From Flectonema sp. DT1601 (taxonomy: Eukaryota > Euglenozoa > Diplonemea > Diplonemida > Diplonemidae): a DNA stretch of 64,000 nucleotides. The position numbers and the translations under genes are program-made. The stretch covers positions 496,001 through 560,000 of the forward strand of contig OZ025782.1 in NCBI GenBank assembly GCA_964019425.1, written 5' to 3'. Under the pieces are notes generated by a model. That model saw nothing but the letters and a program-made list of their open reading frames with translations. It was not told the DNA's origin and searched no databases. This document shows positions 10,729 through 20,856 of the stretch, one piece after another (within the stretch, counting starts at the first letter, position 1; every line of letters starts with the position of its first letter).

Positions 10729-12009
10729 ATGTCTACACCACCAATTGTGGAAATTCCGCATGTAGAATCTGAGATGGATTTAGATTCAATTCTGTTTGAG
10801 GATTTGAGGACGGTGAGAGCACAATCACCACGTGCCACCATCGGGGAAGCAGGGACGTTTTGGGATCCCCAATCCAAAATGTCCGAAGAGATGATGAAAA
10901 ACAATTCGTTGGCCTTGATAGGAAGAGAAGCGGTGTATTGTATGAGGAAGGAAGGGGAATCAAGTTGGAATTGGTATTGTGGCTTATTGTCAATGGTGGG
11001 TAATACGGGGAGGGTAACCTTGTCAAATTCGACAAGTCTTTTAAGGGGTGTGTATCGACACACGGGGCCGGACGAAACATTCGACTTTCCACATGCGGGC
11101 TTTGAATATGCCCATGTGATAAGCAAGGATGTGTATTGGGATGAGTGGTCCAAAAGGTTAGTTCTAGAAAATGAACAAAAGATGTTAGGCATGTGCCAAA
11201 AGGTAACTAATTTGGAATCGCAGGTGGCGTCATTGTTATCGCCACAGATGCATGGTGCGCAACCCCAGCCACAGATGCATGGTGTGCAACCCCAGCCACA
11301 GATGCATGGTGCGCAACCCCAGCCACAGATGCATGGTGCGCAACCCCAGCCACAAATTCAACAAGAGAGTGGTATGATGCAACAAATGATGGCACTATTA
11401 TCGCAAAATCAACAATTATGTCAGATGCAGTTGCAGCATTCATCGGAATTATTAAAAAAGAAGTCAGCAGATGTGTGTCAATTGTCACCAGAGAACATCG
11501 AATGTCTGGATTTTGATCTAGCGACGGATGCGACTAACGTGTTACAATGGCGCGATATTTTGGCGCAGGGTGGATCAGAAAGGTTGCTGGATAAACTAGA
11601 AAACAAATACTGGTCAGTGCACAGGGGTAAATTGGCCACGAGGGAGTTAAGGGAGTTGAAGGCAGCCTTTGAAATTGTAAGAGATAATGTGAGGGTGGCA
11701 AGTACTAGATCAGCGGACTGGATTACTTCCAAACCATTGGTTCGGAGTATGAATAAATCATTGGAGTCGTTGATTATGAAATGGGAGTACACGACGAAAA
11801 GGATTAGCTCTGACGATATTGAACGAAGGGTCAAATCAGGGATGTTGTTTGAGAAGGCAGTGAGGATGGCAGAGGTTGATGCAGAGAAAAAGCACAAGAT
11901 AGAAATGAGCGGGAAAGGGTATAAGGGGAGTTGGAATCCACGGAATTTCGAGTACAGGGGAAAAGGGTTCTCGGGAAACGTTGGGGGGGCTGGCAAAGGT
12001 CACAAATGA
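10729..12009 (+). CDS. YR retroelement copy 2, gag-like protein
   Basis: 426 residues, beginning with the ATG at the right edge of repeat A1. The position, first ORF of the element, supports a structural RNA-binding role. Residues 1-165 are acidic then mixed. Residues about 172-210 contain four tandem nine-residue repeats (MHGAQPQPQ type; 27 bp in DNA), followed by a Gln/Met-rich stretch. The middle is helical and charged. The last 30 residues are Gly/Lys/Arg-rich (GKGYKGSW, YRGKGFSG), a typical nucleic-acid-binding tail. No CCHC knuckle is visible. Three of the four copies of this gene in the window are interrupted by other elements. Confidence 0.75.
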   Translation: MSTPPIVEIPHVESEMDLDSILFEDLRTVRAQSPRATIGEAGTFWDPQSKMSEEMMKNNSLALIGREAVYCMRKEGESSWNWYCGLLSMVGNTGRVTLSNSTSLLRGVYRHTGPDETFDFPHAGFEYAHVISKDVYWDEWSKRLVLENEQKMLGMCQKVTNLESQVASLLSPQMHGAQPQPQMHGVQPQPQMHGAQPQPQMHGAQPQPQIQQESGMMQQMMALLSQNQQLCQMQLQHSSELLKKKSADVCQLSPENIECLDFDLATDATNVLQWRDILAQGGSERLLDKLENKYWSVHRGKLATRELRELKAAFEIVRDNVRVASTRSADWITSKPLVRSMNKSLESLIMKWEYTTKRISSDDIERRVKSGMLFEKAVRMAEVDAEKKHKIEMSGKGYKGSWNPRNFEYRGKGFSGNVGGAGKGHK

Positions 12010-12081
12010 ACCGAGGTCAGCCCCGAGTTAGTAAAGCGGTTTTTAAGCCGCGATCAGGGAGGCACTTGCCAAAGAAGGTCA

Positions 12082-13116
12082 GTGTCAGAAGAGTTAGCTC
12101 AAGTTCCAGATCGTATTTTGGAAATAAGGGAGAAGATTCTGCGATCAGAAGGGGCCGAGGTGTCGACGTTGATCGGCAGTCTTATGAAGAACCGAATCGA
12201 GGATCAGGTGAGGAGGGTCCAAAGAGGTCGGAACAAAGAGTTTTCAATGGACCTGAACGAGTCGCTGTTAGTTATGGAAGAGATCGCAGGAAAGATGTGG
12301 GCCCAAAGTACGATGCGAAACCGCCAGTGCTTGTGGGATCGTTTATTGATTTGGGTGGAGCGGAACGATGTTCCGGTAAACCAGGACACAGTGGCGCTGT
12401 TTGTGACAGCAACGAAAGTTTCAAAGCAGGGAATGCTGGCTTATTCAAAGGCATTCTCAGGCATGCTGAAGAGGATGGGATTGGAGAACGAAACGTTGAA
12501 GCAGTTGGCAGCGGCGTTGAGAGCGGACGGGGCTGCAGTCCCATTAGATCAAGCGGAGCCAATAGATCGGTTTACTTTAATCGCATGGGCGATGAGACAA
12601 GATGTCCAGTTGAGAGTGGGCTTGTTGATCGCTTGGAAGTCGGTAGCGAGATGGGGAGAAGTTTGGAAGTTGGGAAGGAGAAATTTCATTTTCGTTTCTG
12701 TGGAAGAGATCATTGTGGACTGGTGGGATGTTCCGAAGGGACGAAGGGAAGATCCCTTCAGGCCGTCCAGATGGGTAGTGATAAGAGGATACCTGACATC
12801 GGAGATAGCACAGGGCTTGCAAATGATGGGAAACTTTATAGCTCTAACAAGGGTATCAACAAGAAGTCTGGATGCTTTGTGGAGAAAGGACCTGTTAATG
12901 AAGAAGTTTTCAGCCCATTCAATAAAAAGGGGATCGATTTCTCATATTATGGGTCTGATGTCAACTGGAAGCAAAATCGACGAGGTCGTCATGGGAAGAC
13001 TGCTGAAGCATTCTTCGAAGAGCGATCCCTTTTCAGGGGTAACGATTCGGTATGGAGGAGACCCGGTGAGCATGGCCCGAGCATTGAGAACGGGAGAGAT
13101 AACGGTGTTGTTGTGA
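12082..13116 (+). CDS. YR retroelement copy 2, tyrosine recombinase
   Basis: 344 residues, 72 nt after gag and in the same frame. Tyrosine recombinases integrate the element, presumably via a circular intermediate, by a covalent phosphotyrosine step. The C-terminal half shows the family signature: an Arg in ARWGEVWKL (near residue 189), the H-x-x-R box in AHSIKRGS (near 279) and the likely nucleophile Tyr in IRYGGD (near 323). The N-terminal half is helical and fits a core-binding domain. The same protein is encoded at 20857-21891 in copy 3. Confidence 0.85.
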   Translation: MSEELAQVPDRILEIREKILRSEGAEVSTLIGSLMKNRIEDQVRRVQRGRNKEFSMDLNESLLVMEEIAGKMWAQSTMRNRQCLWDRLLIWVERNDVPVNQDTVALFVTATKVSKQGMLAYSKAFSGMLKRMGLENETLKQLAAALRADGAAVPLDQAEPIDRFTLIAWAMRQDVQLRVGLLIAWKSVARWGEVWKLGRRNFIFVSVEEIIVDWWDVPKGRREDPFRPSRWVVIRGYLTSEIAQGLQMMGNFIALTRVSTRSLDALWRKDLLMKKFSAHSIKRGSISHIMGLMSTGSKIDEVVMGRLLKHSSKSDPFSGVTIRYGGDPVSMARALRTGEITVLL

Positions 13117-13211
13117 GAAGACATAATATTTGTAGACGACCGAAACGATCGGTATTACCAAGATCTTTAGAAGAAAAGAATTCCCCCCTGCATGTAACGA
13201 AAATTGAACCC

Positions 13212-14795
13212 ATGTCCATTTTATTTGTAAAGGAAAGAATGTCGCAAAAACGGCTGAAAAGATTTAATTTTGTATGGGACTTAACATTTTATCCACACAA
13301 AGTATGCCACAATACCAGTTCCACAGGTCCGCTTGATCCTCATGCTTCAACCCTTGACTTCCATTCTGATTTTGATCATGTGATGAATTTTTCGGAGAAG
13401 GTGAGTTCGTTTTCTCGACTGCATGCTGATTTACTTGTGGAGAACGGGATCGCTCAGGAGACATCACAACCGAGTGAAGTTGAGAACATTCCGTTCACTG
13501 TGGTTGAGCAGAAGGCAACTGGTCTGCGCCAGAGGTTCATTCTTTGGACGAAGGAGTCAAATGAACGTTTGGTTGATGATGGTTATGTTGCTGATGTGCC
13601 CTTGGGGCATATCTCGGAATATCTGGACTCGGTGCTTCTTGATTGTGCAAGCGGAAGGGATTTCAGGACTGGTTTTTATCAGGTCGAGATTCCTCATGAT
13701 GCTCGCAAGTTCTTTAGTTTTAGATCAGACGATGGCCAGTTTTTTGAATTGACTCGGTTACCTATGGGTCATTCATGTGCACCAGAAATTATGCACACAT
13801 TAGCTGCTACCATCGCAGGTCATCCTGATTATGTGAAGCCGGACATCGCGATTCATGATGTAAGAGTAGATGTTTGGATCGATAACATTAGGTATTCTGG
13901 TCCAGCGAAGGAGGTGAAAGCTAGGACGACTGAACTTGATGGAACAGCTATGAGGGCTTCTGCAACTTGGAAGCAGGCTGATTCTTTCGATCTCTCTGTG
14001 GAGTATGAATTTTTAGGTGTCCAGTTTAGCCATCTAAGTAAGACTGTTGTTGTTTCTAAGAGATTACAGAGCAAGATTACTTCTGTGGATTTATTTTTGG
14101 TGTCAGCCTCTGGCTTGGAATCGTTGATGGGTAGATTGATGCATGCATCGGCTGTTTCTGGTGTATCTCCTGGGAGATTCTGGTTTGCCTTGAAGTTTAT
14201 TAGACGGATTATTAATAAGATTAATCGAGGTATTCTTGGTCTTGACGATGCGGTGCATGTCCCTCGTTCGGTACGATTGGAATTGTCTAGGTGGATGGTT
14301 GATGCTGTTAAATTGCGAACTATTAAAAAGATACTCCATGCTTCGAAACTGTTGACTGTATTTGTGGACGCTTCCTTAGAGGGATGGGGAGGTGTTGTAG
14401 TAGAACAGTCAGGTGCCCTTACTGTTGTAGGCGACATTTGGAGGCAAGAAAAAGGACTTCACATTAATATTCTCGAGGCAAAGGCTTTGCTTAATACTTT
14501 GTTAGCGTTGGACTTGTGGGATCTAAAAGGATTTAGGCTTGATATCAGGGTAGACAATACTTCTGTTATGGGGGCAGTTAGGAAAAGACAATGCCAGAAG
14601 AACAAAATCCTGAATGATGTAGTTTTGGCAGTTTCTGATTGGCTAATTTTTAAAAAGGTAGTTTTCAGTGTCAAGTATATTAAGTCTGCGTTGAATCCTG
14701 CAGACGGTCCTTCCAGAACTTCTATGGGCCTACTTTCATCTGATAAACTGCGATCTCAAGTCATACAAGCGGTGGGGCTGTTCTTCCGCACATAA
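13212..14795 (+). CDS. YR retroelement copy 2, reverse transcriptase-RNase H
   Basis: 527 residues if translation starts at the ATG at 13212. The same frame is open further upstream, but there it only shadows gag and recombinase. The RT core lies at about residues 90-270 (FYQVEIPHDARKFF, TRLPMGHSCAPEIMH, VDVWIDN). RNase H follows from about residue 384 (TVFVDASLEGWGG, INILEAKAL, VDNTSV, NPADGPSR); the NPAD..SR ending is typical of RNase H domains in DIRS-type and related elements. It lies in a different frame from the recombinase, 95 nt downstream. Known YR elements reach such ORFs by frame change or re-initiation; which applies here is unknown. Confidence 0.82.
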   Translation: MSILFVKERMSQKRLKRFNFVWDLTFYPHKVCHNTSSTGPLDPHASTLDFHSDFDHVMNFSEKVSSFSRLHADLLVENGIAQETSQPSEVENIPFTVVEQKATGLRQRFILWTKESNERLVDDGYVADVPLGHISEYLDSVLLDCASGRDFRTGFYQVEIPHDARKFFSFRSDDGQFFELTRLPMGHSCAPEIMHTLAATIAGHPDYVKPDIAIHDVRVDVWIDNIRYSGPAKEVKARTTELDGTAMRASATWKQADSFDLSVEYEFLGVQFSHLSKTVVVSKRLQSKITSVDLFLVSASGLESLMGRLMHASAVSGVSPGRFWFALKFIRRIINKINRGILGLDDAVHVPRSVRLELSRWMVDAVKLRTIKKILHASKLLTVFVDASLEGWGGVVVEQSGALTVVGDIWRQEKGLHINILEAKALLNTLLALDLWDLKGFRLDIRVDNTSVMGAVRKRQCQKNKILNDVVLAVSDWLIFKKVVFSVKYIKSALNPADGPSRTSMGLLSSDKLRSQVIQAVGLFFRT

Positions 14796-14842
14796 TTACA
14801 CTTAATCTTAATATTTCAATATCATTCTCTTTACTGGCGTTG

Positions 14843-15752
14843 GGGTGTTTCTTCTTGAGGTTCGCTATTGGTGTACCTGTTGTTTCTGGCTTGTTGCACC
14901 TCTTGCCTCGGTGTTTTTCAAAGTCTTGGGTAACCGACCTCTCGAAGATGCAACATTACCCCGACGTCAGTTGTTTGTGTTTAATCTCTTTAACATTATA
15001 ATTATAATTTAGTATCCATTTATTTATTCAGTCTTAATTACACAATATGGACGATGATGGTCATTCTCATAGTTTACTCAGGGAATGATCACCAAGTCCA
15101 CTTTTGTGCCTTTTTCTTACTGTTTTTTACTTTAAATTTTTCTGGTTAAAAATACCAAAAATTGTGCCGTGACCGGGAATTGAACCCCCGACCACGGTTA
15201 CGTAAGCGATTTAAGGTCGACGACCATAACAACTCGGCTATGCAGGCTCTGGTACGTCGAAAATTATTTTATACTTATTACTTTTCTGTCCTAACGGAAC
15301 GGAAAATGAAAAATGTCCTTCCTTATCTAAAATGCACTCTGCACCTATTATGTTGGTTCAGCAGTGGCTTATCGAACTTATTAGCTCTCGTTGCACTGGT
15401 TAGCGCTGTGTTTGAGACGTTATATTATATCGGTACACTTTTAACTAATATGTTACTTCCTTTCCTTAGCAAATTTTGCTCTTTTTGTTATTTCTCTAAA
15501 ACAAAAGAATTTCCCACCCTCCCACCCTGGGTGTTTCTTCTTGAGGTTCGCTATTGGTGTACCTGTTGTTTCTGGCTTGTTGCACCTCTTGCCTCGGTGT
15601 TTTTCAAAGTCTTGGGTAACCGACCTCTCGAAGATGCAACATTACCCCGACGTCAGTTGTTTGTGTTTAATCTCTTTAACATTATAATTATAATTTAGTA
15701 TCCATTTATTTATTCAGTCTTAATTACACAATATGGACGATGATGGTCATTC
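14843..15752 (+). repeat. Split direct repeats B1-A2-B2 of YR copy 2
   Basis: B1 (14843-15066) and B2 (15529-15752) are near-identical 224-bp direct repeats starting GGGTGTTTCTTC. Between them lies A2 (15067-15510), a near-identical copy of the leader repeat A1 that ends at the gag start. An 18-bp C-rich spacer separates A2 from B2. In YR retrotransposons this arrangement provides the template jumps that make a circular DNA. Confidence 0.85.
15165..15247 (-). other. tRNA-like sequence in repeat A2, copy 2
   Basis: Same antisense tRNA-like block as at 8622, here in the downstream A repeat. Confidence 0.5.
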
Positions 15753-17034
15753 CCCAGGGTTGAACCTTGGGAAAAAAACAAACAATAAACACAGTGTAGA
15801 CAAACACCCGCCGGACATCTGCAGAGCAGCGATCGATGTCGATGTCTTCGTTGTCGAACTTCCTGGCGTTTATGTTTTTGTTTTTAACAACAACACAACA
15901 CCAACTAACAGGTTTGTCTCATTGCCCGTTCTTTCTTGTTTCCCTTTGCCGCCGGAAGAACGAAGGTCGACGGAGGTCCGAAGCATTGCTTGCGATGATG
16001 TTCCGGTATGTGTTGCGTCTCTGTTATTTGTTTGTTTCAACTCAATTGGTTCATCTCAGGTTTTAGAAGTCTTCGTCCTGTTCGTTGGGAAGGGCCTGAA
16101 TCAAAAGTTCACTGCCCCTATTCCTCTCCCAAATTTCTTATTCAGCTTGCCACATGACTGTGTGACATTATTGCTACATTGTAGCTCCCCTACAAAAACC
16201 TTATTTTTTGCAGTTGTCTTTTGGTTGTAGCAACTTTTATTTTATGCTTTTCTAATGTCCCAAAGTTGGTTTATTTTACTTTTTTTTTTCTGCAAGGGAA
16301 CAGTCCAAAGCATAAGTCCGAACAGCCCTAAGGCCAGTGAACGCACTGATTGTTAGGTATTGTATTCCAGGGAAAGTTTGGTTTGTATACTTTATTTTTA
16401 TTTTATTTTATTTAATTTGTTAAAAGAAAACAGGTAACTTTACATGAGCATCGGCTCGAACGGCTCTGGCGAAGCGAGTGAACGAGTCTGATTGCTGAGT
16501 ATTGTATTCTGTTTTCTTGTTCTTTTTTTAATTTATTTCAAACAGGGCAACAGGGGGAAAGTTTGGTTTGTATCCCCTGGGTGTTTAGCGTCACCTGTTG
16601 AGGTGTAATGTATTCTGTTTACTTCTATCCCTTTGTTTTTTTTTTTTTTTTTTTTTATTTCAAACAGGACAGCAGGGGGAAAGTTTGTTTCGTACCCCCC
16701 GGGTGCTTAGCGTCACCCTCCATGCGATGCTTTCGCAGGGAGAGCCAAGGGTCGAGAACCCTGGAGATTACCTTTGTTTCTTTTTGTGACTGGATTGCAG
16801 TGGCGCAACCCATCACCCCACCTGTTGGTATCTTTTTATTTTTTTTATTTAAAGAAAAAAGCAGGCTAAGTCGCCTGAGCTGGCATCGCCAGAATATTTA
16901 ACTTCACATGGCAATGTCAGCTCGTGAAGGGATCCAGTTGGATCAAAGGTTTTCTCCCCCCCACTCTATTTATCGTCATTGGTGCGCACCTTCGAACAGG
17001 AAGGCCAACACTGACGGAATTTTTTACTTCTCTT
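15753..17034. repeat. Inter-element spacer, 1,282 bp, duplicated at 24736-26017
   Basis: This sequence lies between B2 of one YR element and A1 of the next, and recurs with essentially no change between copies 3 and 4; part of it also precedes copy 2 (8052-8526). It holds no convincing gene. A 165-codon open frame (15733-16230) starts inside B2 and has the composition of translated pyrimidine-rich non-coding DNA. Imperfect tandem repeats of about 100 bp around the motif AGTTTGGTTTGTATCC lie at 16350-16720. A short GTATGT...CTCAG interval at about 16008-16060 looks intron-like, so a host gene remnant cannot be excluded. Confidence 0.7.
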
Positions 17035-17132
17035 TCATAGTTTACTCAGGGAATGATCACCAAGTCCACTTTTGTGCCTTTTTCTTACTGTTTTTTACTT
17101 TAAATTTTTCTGGTTAAAAATACCAAAAATTG

Positions 17133-17215
17133 TGCCGTGACCGGGAATTGAACCCCCGACCACGGTTACGTAAGCGATTTAAGGTCGACGACCATAACAA
17201 CTCGGCTATGCAGGC
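17133..17215 (-). other. tRNA-like sequence in repeat A1, copy 3
   Basis: Antisense tRNA-like block, as described at 8622. Confidence 0.5.
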
Positions 17216-18049
17216 TCTGGTACGTCGAAAATTATTTTATACTTATTACTTTTCTGTCCTAACGGAACGGAAAATGAAAAATGTCCTTCCTTATCTAAAA
17301 TGCACTCTGCACCTATTATGTTGGTTCAGCAGTGGCTTATCGAACTTATTAGCTCTCGTTGCACTGGTTAGCGCTGTGTTTGAGACGTTATATTATATCG
17401 GTACACTTTTAACTAATATGTTACTTCCTTTCCTTAGCAAATTTTGCTCTTTTTGTTATTTCTCTAAAACAAAAGAATGTCTACACCACCAATTGTGGAA
17501 ATTCCGCATGTAGAATCTGAGATGGATTTAGATTCAATTCTGTTTGAGGATTTGAGGACGGTGAGAGCACAATCACCACGTGCCACCATCGGGGAAGCAG
17601 GGACGTTTTGGGATCCCCAATCCAAAATGTCCGAAGAGATGATGAAAAACAATTCGTTGGCCTTGATAGGAAGAGAAGCGGTGTATTGTATGAGGAAGGA
17701 AGGGGAATCAAGTTGGAATTGGTATTGTGGCTTATTGTCAATGGTGGGTAATACGGGGAGGGTAACCTTGTCAAATTCGACAAGTCTTTTAAGGGGTGTG
17801 TATCGACACACGGGGCCGGACGAAACATTCGACTTTCCACATGCGGGCTTTGAATATGCCCATGTGATAAGCAAGGATGTGTATTGGGATGAGTGGTCCA
17901 AAAGGTTAGTTCTAGAAAATGAACAAAAGATGTTAGGCATGTGCCAAAAGGTAACTAATTTGGAATCGCAGGTGGCGTCATTGTTATCGCCACAGATGCA
18001 TGGTGCGCAACCCCAGCCACAGATGCATGGTGTGCAACCCCAGCCACAG

Positions 18050-19401
18050 AGTTGAATTTCCAGGTGAGATTTGGACTGTTAGCTTTTGGCTAAGGCCCTC
18101 CCTGAAGAGCAAGAACAAAAAAACTACTCACACCTGAAGAAAACATACACAAAGAACACACTGTAAGCTGTGTGTGTATTTTGTGTTTGTCACAACAGGA
18201 GAGAAAAGAAAGAATGTCAAGGTTGGTCACCTTGCCTATCAACGCACAACATTGGTGGTCTCTACTAGACCCTGAGTGATCCCACTGGATCTCTCATCGT
18301 TCATAGTACCCTGTGTGAAGTTATAAAATCAAAGGTAAACTATGAACTACAAATGACTTAGCCTGTTATTATAATGCCACAGGCAGGCCCTGCATTCAGC
18401 AACTATCCAGCAGTGCTTGGATGTCCTGATTTTCTTCTAAAAAAAAGAAAGAAAAACAAAACTGTAGCTGGGATCACTCAGGATCAACAGACTACCAATG
18501 CTACCTGTTGTACTTGCTCACTATGGGGGGTGATGCCAAACACCCAGAAGTACTAAACTGCTTTCCTTCTTGCTGCCCAGGAGTTTCTGACCAGAACTAA
18601 TAGAAAATAAAAAGTAGATGGGAAACAATAAAAAGTAAAATGGATATAACTGAAGTTAAACAAGACAAATGAAGTAACAGACCAGAACAGAAAGAGGATT
18701 GTAATAGAAGATTACAAATAAAAAAATGCAAGTATCAACACATAATCAAGATACACCAGCAGCTAACAAACAACATAAAATTGAAGATCAGTTGCCAGAG
18801 TATTTCAACCATGGTAGAATACTCGCCCCTCTGGCAGGGATTATCCCAGACTTGTCCTTTAATTTAGTTGGACACCATGGCTTACAACCCTTCCAGAGGG
18901 AAGCACCATTATGACTTCTATTTTTTTTCTTCAAGAAAATCATAAGGTGGGAACAAAGAAAAATGCTAAGAGGAACCCCCTATTAACACCTAAGACATCT
19001 AAACTGCAGCCCAGCTTATGCCCAATGCACTAACAGGTCATTCCCTCACACTCAGATCAAAAAATCAAAGTTCAGAGTGCATCTTAGCGTGAATGAGAGA
19101 ATTTCCTCCCGCTTATTTTGAACAAAAGGGATAGGAGAAGGGATAGAAAACGAACATAAAAATAAAATTCTAAGTGAGAAACACTTAGCAGAAACACTTA
19201 GCAGCTTTTAAGGAGCTGAAAAGCAAAAAAAAAATCTAAGTGAGAAACACTTAGTAGAAACAATTTGTAGCTAATTAAGCTGAAAATAAAAAAATAAAAA
19301 ATTTCTAAGTGAGAAAAACTTAGCAACTTTTAGAACAAATATTTCAGTAAATAACCTGTAATGATTAAACCATTACAAGTTTGATGCCAAAACTGACAAG
19401 G
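18050..19401 (-). mobile_element. E retroposon, full-length copy (~1.35 kb)
   Basis: The longest E copy. On the minus strand it runs from a 5' end at 19401 to the conserved 3' end at 18050. The same 5' edge (CCAAAACTGACAAGG on this strand) is found at 53454, which suggests it is the true start. Contents, as read on this strand: the 240-bp 3' domain with the TTAGC-TTTTG-GCTAA stem-loop, a central part, and near 19160-19320 three or four short palindromes of the form CTAAGTG-AGAAA-CACTTAG. Open frames are under 65 codons and mostly antisense, so it is non-coding and non-autonomous. Confidence 0.75.
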
Positions 19402-19405
19402 ACTG

Positions 19406-20074
19406 AGTTGAATTTCCAGGTGAGATTTGGACTGTTAGCTTTTGGCTAAGGCCCTCCCTGAAGAGCAAGAACAAAAAAACTACTCACACCTGAAGAAAAC
19501 ATACACAAAGAACACACTGTAAGCTGTGTGTGTATTTTGTGTTTGTCACAACAGGAGAGAAAAGAAAGAATGTCAAGGTTGGTCACCTTGCCTATCAACG
19601 CACAACATTGGTGGTCTCTACTAGACCCTGAGTGATCCCACTGGATCTCTCATCGTTCATAGTACCCTGTGTGAAGTTATAAAATCAAAGGTAAACTATG
19701 AACTACAAATGACTTAGCCTGTTATTATAATGCCACAGGCAGGCCCTGCATTCAGCAACTATCCAGCAGTGCTTGGATGTCCTGATTTTCTTCTAAAAAA
19801 AAGAAAGAAAAACAAAACTGTAGCTGGGATCACTCAGGATCAACAGACTACCAATGCTACCTGTTGTACTTGCTCACTATGGGGGGTGATGCCAAACACC
19901 CAGAAGTACTAAACTGCTTTCCTTCTTGCTGCCCAGGAGTTTCTGACCAGAACTAATAGAAAATAAAAAGTAGATGGGAAACAATAAAAAGTAAAATGGA
20001 TATAACTGAAGTTAAACAAGACAAATGAAGTAACAGACCAGAACAGAAAGAGGATTGTAATAGAAGATTACAAA
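19406..20074 (-). mobile_element. E retroposon, 5'-truncated copy (669 bp)
   Basis: Second E copy directly behind the first, same orientation, with the same 3' edge, cut off at 20074 where the gag repeats resume. The four bases ACTG lie between the two E copies. The tandem placement suggests one E landed at the 3' edge of another. Confidence 0.75.
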
Positions 20075-20856
20075 GATTGCATGGTGCGCAACCCCAGCCA
20101 CAGATGCATGGTGCGCAACCCCAGCCACAAATTCAACAAGAGAGTGGTATGATGCAACAAATGATGGCACTATTATCGCAAAATCAACAATTATGTCAGA
20201 TGCAGTTGCAGCATTCATCGGAATTATTAAAAAAGAAGTCAGCAGATGTGTGTCAATTGTCACCAGAGAACATCGAATGTCTGGATTTTGATCTAGCGAC
20301 GGATGCGACTAACGTGTTACAATGGCGCGATATTTTGGCGCAGGGTGGATCAGAAAGGTTGCTGGATAAACTAGAAAACAAATACTGGTCAGTGCACAGG
20401 GGTAAATTGGCCACGAGGGAGTTAAGGGAGTTGAAGGCAGCCTTTGAAATTGTAAGAGATAATGTGAGGGTGGCAAGTACTAGATCAGCGGACTGGATTA
20501 CTTCCAAACCATTGGTTCGGAGTATGAATAAATCATTGGAGTCGTTGATTATGAAATGGGAGTACACGACGAAAAGGATTAGCTCTGACGATATTGAACG
20601 AAGGGTCAAATCAGGGATGTTGTTTGAGAAGGCAGTGAGGATGGCAGAGGTTGATGCAGAGAAAAAGCACAAGATAGAAATGAGCGGGAAAGGGTATAAG
20701 GGGAGTTGGAATCCACGGAATTTCGAGTACAGGGGAAAAGGGTTCTCGGGAAACGTTGGGGGGGCTGGCAAAGGTCACAAATGAACCGAGGTCAGCCCCG
20801 AGTTAGTAAAGCGGTTTTTAAGCCGCGATCAGGGAGGCACTTGCCAAAGAAGGTCA

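Larger units (their letters stand above)
9080..15752 (+). mobile_element. YR retroelement copy 2 (VIPER/TATE-like), looks whole around one nested LINE
   Basis: The reference copy. Parts in order: repeat A1 (9080-10730, split by a LINE fragment), gag (10729-12009), tyrosine recombinase (12082-13116), RT-RNase H (13212-14795), B1 (14843-15066), A2 (15067-15510), an 18-bp spacer, and B2 (15529-15752). A (444 bp) and B (224 bp) are direct repeats arranged A1-ORFs-B1-A2-B2, the split-direct-repeat layout of YR retrotransposons. Recombinase ahead of RT is the order of VIPER/TATE rather than DIRS or Ngaro. There is no LTR pair and no DDE integrase. Near-identity among copies implies a recent origin. 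Confidence 0.85.

Noticed and set aside
11931-13211. Upstream part of a 954-codon frame ahead of the RT
   Set aside because: It overlaps gag and the recombinase in another frame and has no recognisable domain; it is a shadow, repeated at 20706-21986.
15733-16230. 165-codon frame in the spacer (also at 24716-25213)
   Set aside because: Preserved only because the spacer was duplicated; Phe/Val/Leu/Pro-rich composition of translated pyrimidine-rich DNA; no motif.
18374-18914. 60- and 62-codon frames repeated in every E copy
   Set aside because: Short, antisense to the inferred E transcript, and repeated only because the DNA is repeated.
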